Shown in pieces: positions 7,188 through 16,434 of a stretch of 35,894 nt of DNA. The DNA is taken from the NCBI GenBank assembly GCA_020852055.1, contig JADZBP010000099.1, positions 1 to 35,894 on the forward strand, written 5' to 3'. This DNA is from Candidatus Latescibacterota bacterium (GTDB taxonomy: Bacteria > Latescibacterota > UBA2968 > UBA8231). The notes beneath the pieces were generated by a model. That model did not search any database and was not told the origin of the DNA. It saw only the letters and a list, made by a program, of their open reading frames with translations. Each line of letters begins with the position of its first letter. The stretch's first letter is position 1. The position numbers were made by a program, and so were the translations under genes.

Positions 7188-10100
7188 ATGCAAGGGTTGG
7201 CCCTTCTTCTCTGCGCGGCCCTACTGGCGGTGGGGCAATCCGGTGCCGCAGAGCTGGTGTGCGCCGGCACCACCTCCTCGGCGTCACCTGGACGCAGCAT
7301 CGCCGGCAAGATCATCGCCGCCAGCGCCTCGCCCATGCAACTACACCGCGGCCAGGTGCAGGCTCTGGTCCTCTTTGGCCGCTTCGCCGACGAAACCCCG
7401 GCCTCGCATACCGCCCCCGAATACGCCACCCGCCTTTTTGCCCCCGACCAGGTGGGCAGTCTGACCCATTTCTATCACGCGATGTCTTCCGGGCAGTTCG
7501 AACTGCGGGGGCAGGCCATGTCCCGGCGTTATGCCTCGCTCCGCCCGGCTGCCGCCTACCTGAACCCCGCGCCGGGCAAACTGGGCAGCTACGGCCAGTT
7601 CGTCCGCGAGGTGCTCGAACAGGCCGACGCCGAGGTCGATTTTACCCGCTACGACAACGATGGCCCCGACGGGGTGCCCAATTCGGGGGATGACGACGGG
7701 GTGGTGGACTACCTCTTCGTGATGGTGAGTTCCACCCCGCGCGGTTTCATCCTCGACGGGGCTACAGGCATCGCGACCCTGGGCCTGAAGGGTCCCTTCA
7801 TCTCGGCGGACTGGGGGGCGAGGGGGCAGCCCATCCAGGTGCAGTCGGGCAGCGACCACGGCAGCATCGGCCAGGAGGGCACCTTCTCCCAGACCGTGGG
7901 CACCATGGCCCACGAGTTTGCCCACGGCATGGGTCTGCCGGACCTGTACGATCTGGATTACGACGATCCGGGAGAGGACAGCGCCGGGGTGGGGCGGTGG
8001 TGCCTGATGGGATGGGGCGCACACGGCTGGAAGGGCGACGATGGCCCCAATCCCTTTTCTGCCTGGTGCCTCAAGGAACTGGGATGGGTCGGGCTGGACA
8101 ACGAGCGCCTGGTAGAGGTGGGAGGCGACACCACGAGCCTGGAGTTGGCGGCCCTGCTGCAGGGGGGGCAAATCGCGCAACTGCCCCTGCCGGCGGCGGC
8201 GGTGGATGCCTTCAGCACCGCCGAGGAGTACCTGCTGCTGGAGCAGCGGACCCGCAGCGGCAGTTACTACGACCGCCACCTGCCCGGCGAGGGGCTGCTG
8301 GTCTGGCATGTGCGGCCCCAGTCGGGGACCAACAACGACGAACGCGCCAAGCAGGTCGATCTGGTCTGCGCCGACGGCCTGTACCAGGACGCCGGCTATC
8401 CTCGGGGCCGCCGCGCCGAGGGCAGAGAGGGCCAGGATAACCTCGATTACTGGGCGCACGACGAGGCCTTCAGCCAGGCGCACAACGGCAACATGGGCGA
8501 CGCCACCGACCCCTTTGACGGGACCCGCTTCACCCGGCTGGAAAAACTGGGCAACCCCTCCATCGATCCCTATGGCACCATCCCGGACCAGGCCCGTGGT
8601 CCGGGCCTGCGCCTGCGGCGCCAGGGCGAGCGCATGCGTATCGACGTGGAGCGCCTGCGCTGGGCCGGCACCATCCGCCGGGAGACGCACTGGGCCGGCG
8701 AGGTGCTGGTGGACGGCGACGTGCTGGTGGCGCCCGGAGGACGCCTGGTCATCCATCCTGGCACCCAGGTGCGTTTTGCCGGCAGCGATCGCCTGCACAC
8801 CGGCCGCGATCCGGGCCACAGCGAACTGGATATCCAGGGGGAGTTGATCATCAAGCAGGCGTCGGGGACGCGCAATGGCAAGGTGGTCGACAAGGTCAGC
8901 TTCGAGCCCCAGACCCCGGGGCAGAGCTGGTACGGGATCATCCTCAACCCGGCACACCTGGGCCGCATCGAGGTGCCCGACAGCAGTTATGAGATGCACG
9001 GCGCCCAGTACGACAACGTGCTCCTGCCCGGCGCCCCGCCCGACGCCCGCGGCAAGGTGGTCAAACAGGTGCGCCTCATCGACGTTTCTGGCCTGGAGAC
9101 GGCGGGCAACGGCGATGGCCGCCTGCAACCGGGCGAAACCTTCCGCTGCGTGGTGGAAATCGACAACTGGTCCCTGACTTCCTACGAGGAGGTGACCGCC
9201 GAACTGGCGTGGAACAGCGGGTCGATCAGCCTGGCCGACAAACCCCTGGAGCGGCGGGCCAAGTCGGCACCTGCCGGATTGTTCCCCGGCACCCAACTGC
9301 CCATCGAGATGCCGCCCTTCACCCTGAGCCCGGCCGCGGTGCCCGGGGACAGCCTGGTCCTTACCCTCAAATTGGGGTATAAAGGGAAAGCCAACTGGTC
9401 CACTGACAAACTCTCCTTTGCCGTCCAGGGGCGATATCCCGAACACCAGGTCCAGTTCGCCACCCCGGGCCAGGTACTGCGCGGCACCTCGGCGCGGCTG
9501 GTCGCCGGCCAGACCGCTCGGGTAGAGGTGCAGATTCAAGGGGATGTCACCGGCGCCGAGCTGGTATTGCGCTCGCTGCCCGAGTTGACGCCGCTGGCCG
9601 AAGTGGCCATGGTGCGCAAGGCGAATCGCCTGGGCAAGCGGGTGTTCGAAGGCCAGGTGCGTCTGCCGGAGCCGGGCCTGTACGAGGCGCGCCTGCGGGT
9701 GCAGGGGGCGGGTGGCACCGCAGCCTTCAGCCCGGCCTCCCTCGATCTGTGGGCCACCGCCGACCCGGACTCGCTGCCCATCCTGGTCTTGGTGGGCGAG
9801 GCTTACCTGGACAGCCCGCGGGCGGCGCTGCGCCAGGCGCTGGAGCAGTTGGCCGCCGAGCTGGGTCACCCGCTCTATATAGTGGACAGCGCGCCGTCCT
9901 CCCCGGCGCTGTACGAAGCCCTGCTGCCGCACTACGCCGGCACCGGGGAGGTGGTATTGTGGCTGGGCAAATCCATGGACCGGGATACCCAGGAGCTGCT
10001 TGCCGATTTCCTCGAGGGGGGCGGCAGGCTGGGGTTGATCTCCGGCACGCTCAATCTGTCCAGCAAGAGCAGCAGCAGTTCCCTGGCGCCCTTGCTCCAC

Positions 10101-13100
10101 GTCCAGAGCCTGACCCGCACCAGCGCGGTCGAGGTGCGTAGCCCGGACGCCGAGGAGGGCATCCAGTTCACCCAGGCGCACAGCGCCATGCAACTGCTCG
10201 CCCCGGCCGAACCGATGTTGCTCGACGACCAGCAGCAGGTGGCGGGCATGCGCTTTGAAAGCGGGACCTACCGGCTGGTCTACCTGCCCTTCGATCTGGA
10301 CAGCCGCAACAAACAGGCGGTGAGGCATCTGCTCGAATCGACCCTGGCCTTCCTGCGCGGGGCCATTGTCCAGGCAGCGCTGGAGGCGCCGGGGCGCGAG
10401 GTGGCCGAAGGGGTGAGTCTCCTGCCGGCGGGCGAAGGGGTGGCGGTGCTGGCCACCGCTGGCCGCGAGGTGGCCCAGGCCCGGCTGGTGCTCCGGTCCT
10501 TCCCCGCCATGGACAGCGTGCTCGAGGTGCCCATGCGCCGGCAGGCGGGGCAGTTCAGCGCCACTCTGGCCGTGCCGCCCGGAGTGGGCCATTATCACCT
10601 CTCCCTGCGCCTGCGCGACGCTCGGGGGAAGACGCTCTACAACACCGCTGGCCTGCAGGCCCTGGCCCTGATGCCCGAGCGGCCTTTCCTCCTGGTGTTG
10701 AAGGGACAGCGCCTGGCCCGCGACCGGACCAACCTGCAGACGCTCTTTACCGCCCAGGCTGAATCCCTGGGACTGAAAATGGCGGTGCTCGACGAGGGCC
10801 TGGCCGCCAGCGGCGAACTCTACCAGAACCTCCTGAGCCGCTACCTGGCCAAAGCTGAGCTGGCGGTGTGGCTGGGCGGGGTGATGGAAACGGCGGAGCA
10901 GGCCGCTTTCCGCGCCTTCCTCGGGCGGGGCGGCCATCTGTTGCTGGCTGCGGCCGGGCTGGGCAACACCGCAGAGGCCAAGGCCTTTGCTCAGGAACTG
11001 ATGCACGCCTCCTCGGTTTCGGCGGTGGGGACCAACGGCAACCGGGTGAACCAGTTGATGCGCAGTGCGGGCGCCCTGGAGGGGGCGGCGATGGAGTTTG
11101 CCGTGCCCCATAGCATCCTGGCCCTCTCGCCCCCGGCGCTGCCGGTGCTGCGGGACGGCAGGGGCGAGGTGGCCGGCCTGCGGGTGGACACCGGGGGGTA
11201 CCGGGTGGCCTATCTGCCTTTCGAACTGACGCGGATCAGCCAGGCGCTGGTGCCGGCCCTGGTCAGCCCGCTGCTGGCCTTTCTGCACCGGGGCGAGGGC
11301 AGGGCGGCGACGTTTGAGGCCGACGGCATGGGCGGGGCGGGGAATCTGCTGCTCACGGCTCCGGGCCGCCCCTTTACCCTGCGGGTGCGGGCCGACGCCA
11401 GCGCCGCGGCAGTGGTCGCCTTCAGCCTGCCCGGCATGGACTCGGTGGCCCAGGCCCCGCTGCGGCTGCAGCAGGGGGTCTTCTCCGGTGAACTGACCTT
11501 GCCGGCCTCGGGGCAATATCTGCTGATGACCCGCCTGACCCGAGGGGATCAGTCCTTTTTCAGCGGCCGCAGCGTGCAGGCAGCGCCCTATCTCTTCACC
11601 GGCGGGAACCAGGCCCTGATTTTTGTCGACGAGCGGTACACGGCCGCCGAACGCCAGGCCCTCAGGATCGATCTGGAGGAGTCGTTGGGCGGTCTGGGGA
11701 TGCGGGCGGATTTTGTCGACCAGGCGCCTGCCGAAGCGCTGCTCTACCAGGCCCTGCTGGAGCGCTACCTGGAGCCGGGCAAACTGGTGGTATGGCTGGG
11801 CCGCGACCTGGGAAGCGCAGCGCAGGCGGCTTTCAGCCGCTTTGCCGAACGCGGTGGCCGGCTACTCCTGGCCTCGGCCTATCTGCCCCAGGGCGAGAGC
11901 GGCGTTTTCCTGCGCCAGGTTTTCCGCATCCAGGCGGCAAAGGCCTCATCACAGAAGGAGGCCTTTGCCGGCATCGGGGAGGAGTTCTCCGTCCGCTATT
12001 TTCCCCTCACCCTTGAGGCGCCGGCCACGGCCGCCCTGGTGAGCCGCAACGGCGGGGTGGCCGGCCTGCGCCTCAACACGGGCACCTACCGGGCGATGTA
12101 CCTCGCCTTTGATCCCAAGAACATCGAGCCGCCGGCCGGGCGCCGCGGGTTGTTCACGGCGGCGTTCACCTTCCTCGGCGCACCGGCCAGCACCCAGGCG
12201 CCGGTGGTGATCAAGCAGGTGATCGCGCCCGGGCCGGTGGCAGTGCTCGGGCCGCTGGTACCCCAGGTGGTGGTGCGCAACGACGGCACTCAGATCACCT
12301 CGCGGTTCCGGGTGGGTTACCAGGTCCTGCGCGGCGACAAGGTGCTGCTCAGCACCGACCAGGAGGAGTTGCCCCTGGCTGCCGGTGGTGAACGCACCCT
12401 GAGCTTGCCGCCCTGGGTGCCGGTGGTGGCCCTAGACCTGCACCTCCGTCTCGGGGTCCGGAGCGGGACCGGCGAGTGGGAATACCTGCCGGCCCAGCCC
12501 CTGCGCCTGGTCGAGGCCCTCACCCGTTTTGCCCAGGTGGGCCTGCCCGGCGAGACGGGCGCCGGCAACGGGGCGGGTTTCGTCGACGCCGACAACGACG
12601 GGGATCTCGACCTGTACCTGGTGCGCCGGCTGGGGGCCAACCAGTACTTCCGCAACGGAGGTGATGGTTTTGCCGAGCAGGGACAGGCTGCGGGCCTGGC
12701 CGACCAGGGGTTGGGCCGCGGCCTGGCCCTGGGAGACTACGACGGCGATGGCGATGTGGACCTCTTCCTGGTCAACGAGGACGAAGACCATCTCTTCCGC
12801 AACGAGGGGGGCGGCCGTTTCGCCGACCGCACCGCCCAGGCCGTGGCCGACTCCTTCACCTCGCTGGCCGACGGGGGCTCGGGCCGCAGCGCCGGCTTTT
12901 TCGACAGCGACAACGACGGCGACCTCGACCTCTACCTGGTCAACTCCAGTGGACCCAATCGCTTTTTCGTCAACGAAGGTCGGGGGTTTGCCGAACGGGC
13001 GGCGGTCCTGGGCCTGGCCGACGAGGGCACCGGCAAGGGGCTGGCCCTGGCCGATTGGGACAGCGACGGGGATGTGGACCTCTTCGTGGCCATCCAGAAC

Positions 13101-14168
13101 GGCGGCAGCCGGCTCTACCGGAACGAACGCGGGCGCTTCACCCCGATGAACGAGGCGCTGGGGCTGGATTTCGCCGAAGGGCAGATTGGTCCCGCCTTCG
13201 GCGATTACGACGGGGACGGCGACCTGGATCTCTTTGTCGCCAACGAGTGGAGCACCAACGAGCTGTGGCGCAACGACGGGGGCTCTTCTTTTGCGCTCCT
13301 GGCCGACAGCCTGGGCCAGAAGAGCACCGGGGCGGGCTGGGGCGACTTCGACAACGACGGCGACCTGGATCTGCTGACCACCGCGGTCAATGTCGCGGCC
13401 GGCGGCGACCAGTTCTTCCAGAACCGCGGCCAGGGCTCGCTGGTGCCAGCCGGCAGCCTGATGGACCTCAGCCCGGTCAGCAACGGCCGGGGCCTGAGCC
13501 TGGCCGACTACGACGGCGACGGCAACCTCGACCTCTTTGTCGCCGACAGCGAGAAGAGCCGGCTCTACCACAACGAGGCGGGGCGCGGCCACTGGCTGGA
13601 ACTGGAACTGGCCGGCCCGGCCGCCAACCGCCAGGGCCTGGGCGCCCAGGTCGAGGTGGTGGCCGGGGGCCGGCGCCAGACCCGCCAGCTCTTTGCGGCC
13701 TTTGGCTACGCCAGCCAGGGACCGGCGCGCCTGCATCTGGGCCTGGGCCGGTCCGCGCAGGTGGACACCCTGAAGGTGCGCTGGCCGGACGGGACCCGCA
13801 GTGTGCGGGCCAGGGTGGCCGCCGACCAGCGCCTCGAACTGCGCCATCCGGCCCTGGTCCAGTCCCGCAAGACGGCCAGCGGGTCCGCCTTGCAGGCGGG
13901 GCTCCTGCCCGCTTATCCGAACCCCTTCAACGCCGCCACCCTCATCCGTTTCGCGATTGCCCAGCCCGGCAGGACGCAGCTGGAGATCTACGATCTGCTC
14001 GGGCAACGGGTGCGGGTGCTGGCCGAAGAAGCGCTGGCTGCCGGGGCGCACCAGCGCCTGTGGGACGGCCGCGACCAGGCTGGCCTGCCGGTGGCCAGCG
14101 GGGTGTATTTCTGCCGGCTGTACAGCGCCGGCCAGTTGTTCCGCCAGCGCCTGCTCCTGCTCAAGTAG
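7188..14168 (+). CDS. Giant secreted M6-family metalloprotease with FG-GAP, UnbV and C-terminal sorting-like domains
   Basis: 2326 residues, predicted exported. A signal peptide covers roughly residues 1-20. The M6 (immune inhibitor A-like) zinc protease domain spans about 40-470, with His242-Glu243 and His246 in MAHEFAHGMGLPDLYD. Beta-sandwich segments follow. Next are three diverged copies of a module of about 305-310 residues (starting near 777, 1083 and 1395). Each copy is an Ig-like strand region plus an alpha/beta domain with a VVWLG...GGRLLLAS core. Seven FG-GAP/VCBS calcium-loop repeats (DADNDGDLDLYL type) lie at about 1785-2120, an UnbV/CRTAC1-like domain at about 2155-2225, and a FlgD-like/T9SS-type tail with AYPNPFN at about 2240-2326. 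The protein probably digests or binds extracellular protein. AGAGAGG precedes the ATG. It is likely co-transcribed with the DUF2914 gene. Substrate and export route are unknown. Confidence 0.9.
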   Translation: MQGLALLLCAALLAVGQSGAAELVCAGTTSSASPGRSIAGKIIAASASPMQLHRGQVQALVLFGRFADETPASHTAPEYATRLFAPDQVGSLTHFYHAMSSGQFELRGQAMSRRYASLRPAAAYLNPAPGKLGSYGQFVREVLEQADAEVDFTRYDNDGPDGVPNSGDDDGVVDYLFVMVSSTPRGFILDGATGIATLGLKGPFISADWGARGQPIQVQSGSDHGSIGQEGTFSQTVGTMAHEFAHGMGLPDLYDLDYDDPGEDSAGVGRWCLMGWGAHGWKGDDGPNPFSAWCLKELGWVGLDNERLVEVGGDTTSLELAALLQGGQIAQLPLPAAAVDAFSTAEEYLLLEQRTRSGSYYDRHLPGEGLLVWHVRPQSGTNNDERAKQVDLVCADGLYQDAGYPRGRRAEGREGQDNLDYWAHDEAFSQAHNGNMGDATDPFDGTRFTRLEKLGNPSIDPYGTIPDQARGPGLRLRRQGERMRIDVERLRWAGTIRRETHWAGEVLVDGDVLVAPGGRLVIHPGTQVRFAGSDRLHTGRDPGHSELDIQGELIIKQASGTRNGKVVDKVSFEPQTPGQSWYGIILNPAHLGRIEVPDSSYEMHGAQYDNVLLPGAPPDARGKVVKQVRLIDVSGLETAGNGDGRLQPGETFRCVVEIDNWSLTSYEEVTAELAWNSGSISLADKPLERRAKSAPAGLFPGTQLPIEMPPFTLSPAAVPGDSLVLTLKLGYKGKANWSTDKLSFAVQGRYPEHQVQFATPGQVLRGTSARLVAGQTARVEVQIQGDVTGAELVLRSLPELTPLAEVAMVRKANRLGKRVFEGQVRLPEPGLYEARLRVQGAGGTAAFSPASLDLWATADPDSLPILVLVGEAYLDSPRAALRQALEQLAAELGHPLYIVDSAPSSPALYEALLPHYAGTGEVVLWLGKSMDRDTQELLADFLEGGGRLGLISGTLNLSSKSSSSSLAPLLHVQSLTRTSAVEVRSPDAEEGIQFTQAHSAMQLLAPAEPMLLDDQQQVAGMRFESGTYRLVYLPFDLDSRNKQAVRHLLESTLAFLRGAIVQAALEAPGREVAEGVSLLPAGEGVAVLATAGREVAQARLVLRSFPAMDSVLEVPMRRQAGQFSATLAVPPGVGHYHLSLRLRDARGKTLYNTAGLQALALMPERPFLLVLKGQRLARDRTNLQTLFTAQAESLGLKMAVLDEGLAASGELYQNLLSRYLAKAELAVWLGGVMETAEQAAFRAFLGRGGHLLLAAAGLGNTAEAKAFAQELMHASSVSAVGTNGNRVNQLMRSAGALEGAAMEFAVPHSILALSPPALPVLRDGRGEVAGLRVDTGGYRVAYLPFELTRISQALVPALVSPLLAFLHRGEGRAATFEADGMGGAGNLLLTAPGRPFTLRVRADASAAAVVAFSLPGMDSVAQAPLRLQQGVFSGELTLPASGQYLLMTRLTRGDQSFFSGRSVQAAPYLFTGGNQALIFVDERYTAAERQALRIDLEESLGGLGMRADFVDQAPAEALLYQALLERYLEPGKLVVWLGRDLGSAAQAAFSRFAERGGRLLLASAYLPQGESGVFLRQVFRIQAAKASSQKEAFAGIGEEFSVRYFPLTLEAPATAALVSRNGGVAGLRLNTGTYRAMYLAFDPKNIEPPAGRRGLFTAAFTFLGAPASTQAPVVIKQVIAPGPVAVLGPLVPQVVVRNDGTQITSRFRVGYQVLRGDKVLLSTDQEELPLAAGGERTLSLPPWVPVVALDLHLRLGVRSGTGEWEYLPAQPLRLVEALTRFAQVGLPGETGAGNGAGFVDADNDGDLDLYLVRRLGANQYFRNGGDGFAEQGQAAGLADQGLGRGLALGDYDGDGDVDLFLVNEDEDHLFRNEGGGRFADRTAQAVADSFTSLADGGSGRSAGFFDSDNDGDLDLYLVNSSGPNRFFVNEGRGFAERAAVLGLADEGTGKGLALADWDSDGDVDLFVAIQNGGSRLYRNERGRFTPMNEALGLDFAEGQIGPAFGDYDGDGDLDLFVANEWSTNELWRNDGGSSFALLADSLGQKSTGAGWGDFDNDGDLDLLTTAVNVAAGGDQFFQNRGQGSLVPAGSLMDLSPVSNGRGLSLADYDGDGNLDLFVADSEKSRLYHNEAGRGHWLELELAGPAANRQGLGAQVEVVAGGRRQTRQLFAAFGYASQGPARLHLGLGRSAQVDTLKVRWPDGTRSVRARVAADQRLELRHPALVQSRKTASGSALQAGLLPAYPNPFNAATLIRFAIAQPGRTQLEIYDLLGQRVRVLAEEALAAGAHQRLWDGRDQAGLPVASGVYFCRLYSAGQLFRQRLLLLK

Positions 14169-14171
14169 GTT

Positions 14172-15248
14172 ATGTCCAAGCTCGCCCACCTGTACCACCG
14201 CTACGAGAAATACGCCGCTGTCGTCTGTTTTTTTGGCGGCATCCTCTATGACAGCCTCACCCTGGGCCGCATCGACCGGCTCGCCGACAACCTGATCCTC
14301 CTGGCCTATCTGCTGGTCCTGGGCGGTCTGATCGTGCTCATCGGCCGGATCCAGACGGGCCAATCCCGCCACGCCCGCTTCCTCCAGTACCAGTGGCTCT
14401 ACCCGCTGGCGATCCAGTTCCTGCTGGGCAGCCTCTTCAGCGCCTACGCGGTGTTCTATTTCCAGAGTGTCTCCCTGACCCGCACGGCGGTTTTCTTTGG
14501 CCTCACCCTGCTGCTCCTGGTGGCCAACGAACTGGTCAAGGAGCGGCTGACCAACCTGCCCCTGCTGATGGGCATGTACTGCTTTTCGCTCTTCTCCTTC
14601 TTCATCTTTTTTGTGCCGGTGCTGCTGCACACCATGAATCGCTGGACCTTTGCCCTGGGGGTGGGGTTGAGCGCCCTGGCGCTGGCCGGGGTGCTGGCGG
14701 CCGTTTTCCTGCGGGCCCCGGACCGGACCGGTCTCCGTCCCAGCGGGCTGGTCGGCGGCGGGGTGCTGGCCCTCTTGCTGCTGCTCTACCTGGCGAACTG
14801 GATCCCGCCGGTGCCCCTGGCCCTGCGGACCGGGGGCATCTACCACCGCGCCGAGAAACAGGGCGTCGGGTATCGCGTCGAGATGGTCAGGCCGCCCCGG
14901 CATCTGTTCTGGAAGAAGTCGGAGGAGGTTTTCTACCTGAGGCCGGGAGACCGGGCCTACTGCTTCACCGCTGTCTTCGCCCCCACCGACCTGCATACCA
15001 CCCTCTACCACCAGTGGCAGCGCTACGACGAAAAGCGCGGCGAATGGGTGCAGACCGACCGCATGGGTTACCCGGTCTCGGGCGGACGGGAGGGCGGGTA
15101 TCGCGGCTTCACCTACAAACAGGCCCTCTTGCCGGGGGACTGGCGGGTGGACGTGGAAAACCCCGAGGGGCAACTGCTGGGCCGTCTGGCCTTCAGGGTG
15201 GAGGAGGCAGGGGACCGGAAGCTGGAGTTCATCTCGCTGGAACGCTGA
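14172..15248 (+). CDS. Polytopic membrane protein with C-terminal DUF2914 domain
   Basis: 358 residues. The first ~215 carry about seven hydrophobic helices, for example NLILLAYLLVLGGLIVLIG and AVFFGLTLLLLVANELV. The last ~130 are soluble and match the DUF2914 pattern: TTLYHQWQRYDEKRGEWV, then GGREGGYRGFTYKQ and GDWRVDVENPEGQLLGRLAF. The function of DUF2914 is unknown. Family context suggests an extracytoplasmic domain attached to an inner-membrane core, but no activity is established. It begins 3 bases after the protease stop and has no separate strong ribosome binding site, so translation is probably coupled. That pairing hints at a role in handling, sensing or exporting the giant protease, which is inference only. 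Confidence 0.82.
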   Translation: MSKLAHLYHRYEKYAAVVCFFGGILYDSLTLGRIDRLADNLILLAYLLVLGGLIVLIGRIQTGQSRHARFLQYQWLYPLAIQFLLGSLFSAYAVFYFQSVSLTRTAVFFGLTLLLLVANELVKERLTNLPLLMGMYCFSLFSFFIFFVPVLLHTMNRWTFALGVGLSALALAGVLAAVFLRAPDRTGLRPSGLVGGGVLALLLLLYLANWIPPVPLALRTGGIYHRAEKQGVGYRVEMVRPPRHLFWKKSEEVFYLRPGDRAYCFTAVFAPTDLHTTLYHQWQRYDEKRGEWVQTDRMGYPVSGGREGGYRGFTYKQALLPGDWRVDVENPEGQLLGRLAFRVEEAGDRKLEFISLER

Positions 15249-15279
15249 AGCGCGGCGAGAACGATAAGTTTTCGTTTTA

Positions 15280-15308
15280 TTCCCTTCCACGGCCTAAGTT
15301 GTTACAAT
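15280..15308 (+). promoter_or_regulatory. Weak candidate promoter before the signalling locus
   Basis: TACAAT (15303-15308) is a good -10, and TTCCCT (15280-15285), 17 bases upstream, is a poor -35. The region 15255-15310 is clearly more AT-rich than its surroundings. No Shine-Dalgarno is evident before the ATG at 15351. Confidence 0.35.
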
Positions 15309-15350
15309 CCACTCTAGCCACCCTATCCGCCTTATCCGCGAGCCGACTCC

Positions 15351-16382
15351 ATGCCGCCATCCGAGAAAAACGAACGCCTGCTCATCGTCGACGACACCCC
15401 CCAGAATCTCCAGGTCCTCGGCACCATCCTGCGCCAGCAGGGGTACAAACTCAATGTCGCCCAGAATGGCCGGCAGGCCCTGGAGGTGGCGAACAAAAAC
15501 CCGCCCGACCTGATCCTGCTCGATGTGATGATGCCGGAGATGGACGGTTTCGAGGCCTGCCGCCACCTCAAGGAAGACCCGCGCACCCGCGATATCCCCA
15601 TCATCTTCCTGACCGCCAAGACCGGGTCTGAGGACATCGTGCAGGGCTTCGAACTGGGCGGGGTGGATTATGTGGGCAAACCCTTCAATCCGGCCGAATT
15701 GCTCAAACGGGTGCAGACCCACCTGGAGTTGAAGGCGGCCCGCGAGCAGATCCAGGGACTGGCCACCAAGTTATCCCACTACCTGCCACCGCCGGTCTAC
15801 GACTCCCTGTTTTCGGGGGAACGGGACGCCCGCATCGAGTCGCGGCGCCGGCCCCTGACCATCTTCTTCACCGACATCGTCAAGTTCACCCCCCGGTCGG
15901 AGCGCATGGAGCCAGCCGAGTTGACCACCTGGCTCAATACCTACCTGAACGACATGGCGCAGATCTGCGCCCAACACGGCGGCACCCTCGACAAGTTCAT
16001 GGGGGACGGGATCATGGGGTTCTTCGGCGATCCCCAGACCAAGGGGGCGCCGGAGGATGCCCTGTCCTGTGTGCGTATGGCCCTGGCCATGTGCCAGCGC
16101 GCCGCCGAACTAGAGGTGCCCATCCGGGTGGGCATTGCCAGCGGCGAATGTACGGTGGGCAACTTTGGCAGTGAGACCCAGATGAGCTACACCATCATCG
16201 GCCGGCAGGTGAACCTGACCGCCCGTTTGGAGAGCAATTCGGAGCCTGGGCGCGTTCTGGTTTCGGAGGGCACGTACGAGCTGATCAAAGGGCAGGTCGA
16301 ATGCCAGCCCCGCGGCCCCATCCTGGTCAAAGGCATCGAACACGAGATCAACACCTTCTGGGTGGAGCGGCTGAAGTCCTGA
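15351..16382 (+). CDS. Response regulator with class III adenylate/guanylate cyclase output
   Basis: 343 residues. The N-terminal receiver (about 8-125) has acidic pocket Asp14-Asp15, phospho-acceptor Asp58 in [13 protein letters not shown] and Lys110 in [13 protein letters not shown] short helical linker contains [13 protein letters not shown]. The class III cyclase domain (about 165-340) keeps both metal aspartates, Asp175 in [10 protein letters not shown] and Asp219 in [14 protein letters not shown]. It also keeps the purine-specifying Lys215 and the transition-state pair Asn288/Arg292 in VNLTARLES. The Lys in KFMGD favours ATP over GTP, so cAMP is the likely product. The enzyme should be cytoplasmic and switched by phosphorylation. 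It heads a run of five further signalling genes and is the only clear effector among them, so it is the natural output of the kinases downstream. Confidence 0.92.
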   Translation: MPPSEKNERLLIVDDTPQNLQVLGTILRQQGYKLNVAQNGRQALEVANKNPPDLILLDVMMPEMDGFEACRHLKEDPRTRDIPIIFLTAKTGSEDIVQGFELGGVDYVGKPFNPAELLKRVQTHLELKAAREQIQGLATKLSHYLPPPVYDSLFSGERDARIESRRRPLTIFFTDIVKFTPRSERMEPAELTTWLNTYLNDMAQICAQHGGTLDKFMGDGIMGFFGDPQTKGAPEDALSCVRMALAMCQRAAELEVPIRVGIASGECTVGNFGSETQMSYTIIGRQVNLTARLESNSEPGRVLVSEGTYELIKGQVECQPRGPILVKGIEHEINTFWVERLKS

Positions 16383-16404
16383 ACGGCGCTCTCAGTTGAA
16401 AACA

Positions 16405-16418
16405 GGCGGTTCGCCGCC
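16405..16418 (+). other. UUCG-tetraloop hairpin between the cyclase and kinase genes
   Basis: GGCGG-TTCG-CCGCC forms a perfect 5-bp stem closed by a UUCG tetraloop, an unusually stable RNA element. It lies in the 52-base gap just before the GAGGA ribosome binding site (16422-16426) of the next gene. No T run follows, so it is more likely a stability or processing element than a terminator. Confidence 0.55.
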
Positions 16419-16434
16419 AGCGAGGAAGTGTTCT

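Noticed and set aside
7341-11516. Very long minus-strand open frame (about 1390 codons) opposite the metalloprotease
   Set aside because: It is an antisense shadow: high G+C at third positions removes stops on the other strand. The translation is low-complexity Gln/His/Gly/Arg-rich with no recognisable domain, while the plus strand encodes clear domains.
12432-15290. Long minus-strand open frame opposite the FG-GAP region and DUF2914 gene
   Set aside because: It crosses two real plus-strand genes and mirrors the repeat codons of FG-GAP as an acidic or valine-rich pseudo-repeat. No start context or domain supports it.
15300-15350. Leaderless start for the receiver-cyclase gene
   Set aside because: No Shine-Dalgarno is seen, but the best -10 (15303-15308) lies over 40 bases before the ATG, which would leave a leader of about 35 bases, so a leaderless call is not supported.
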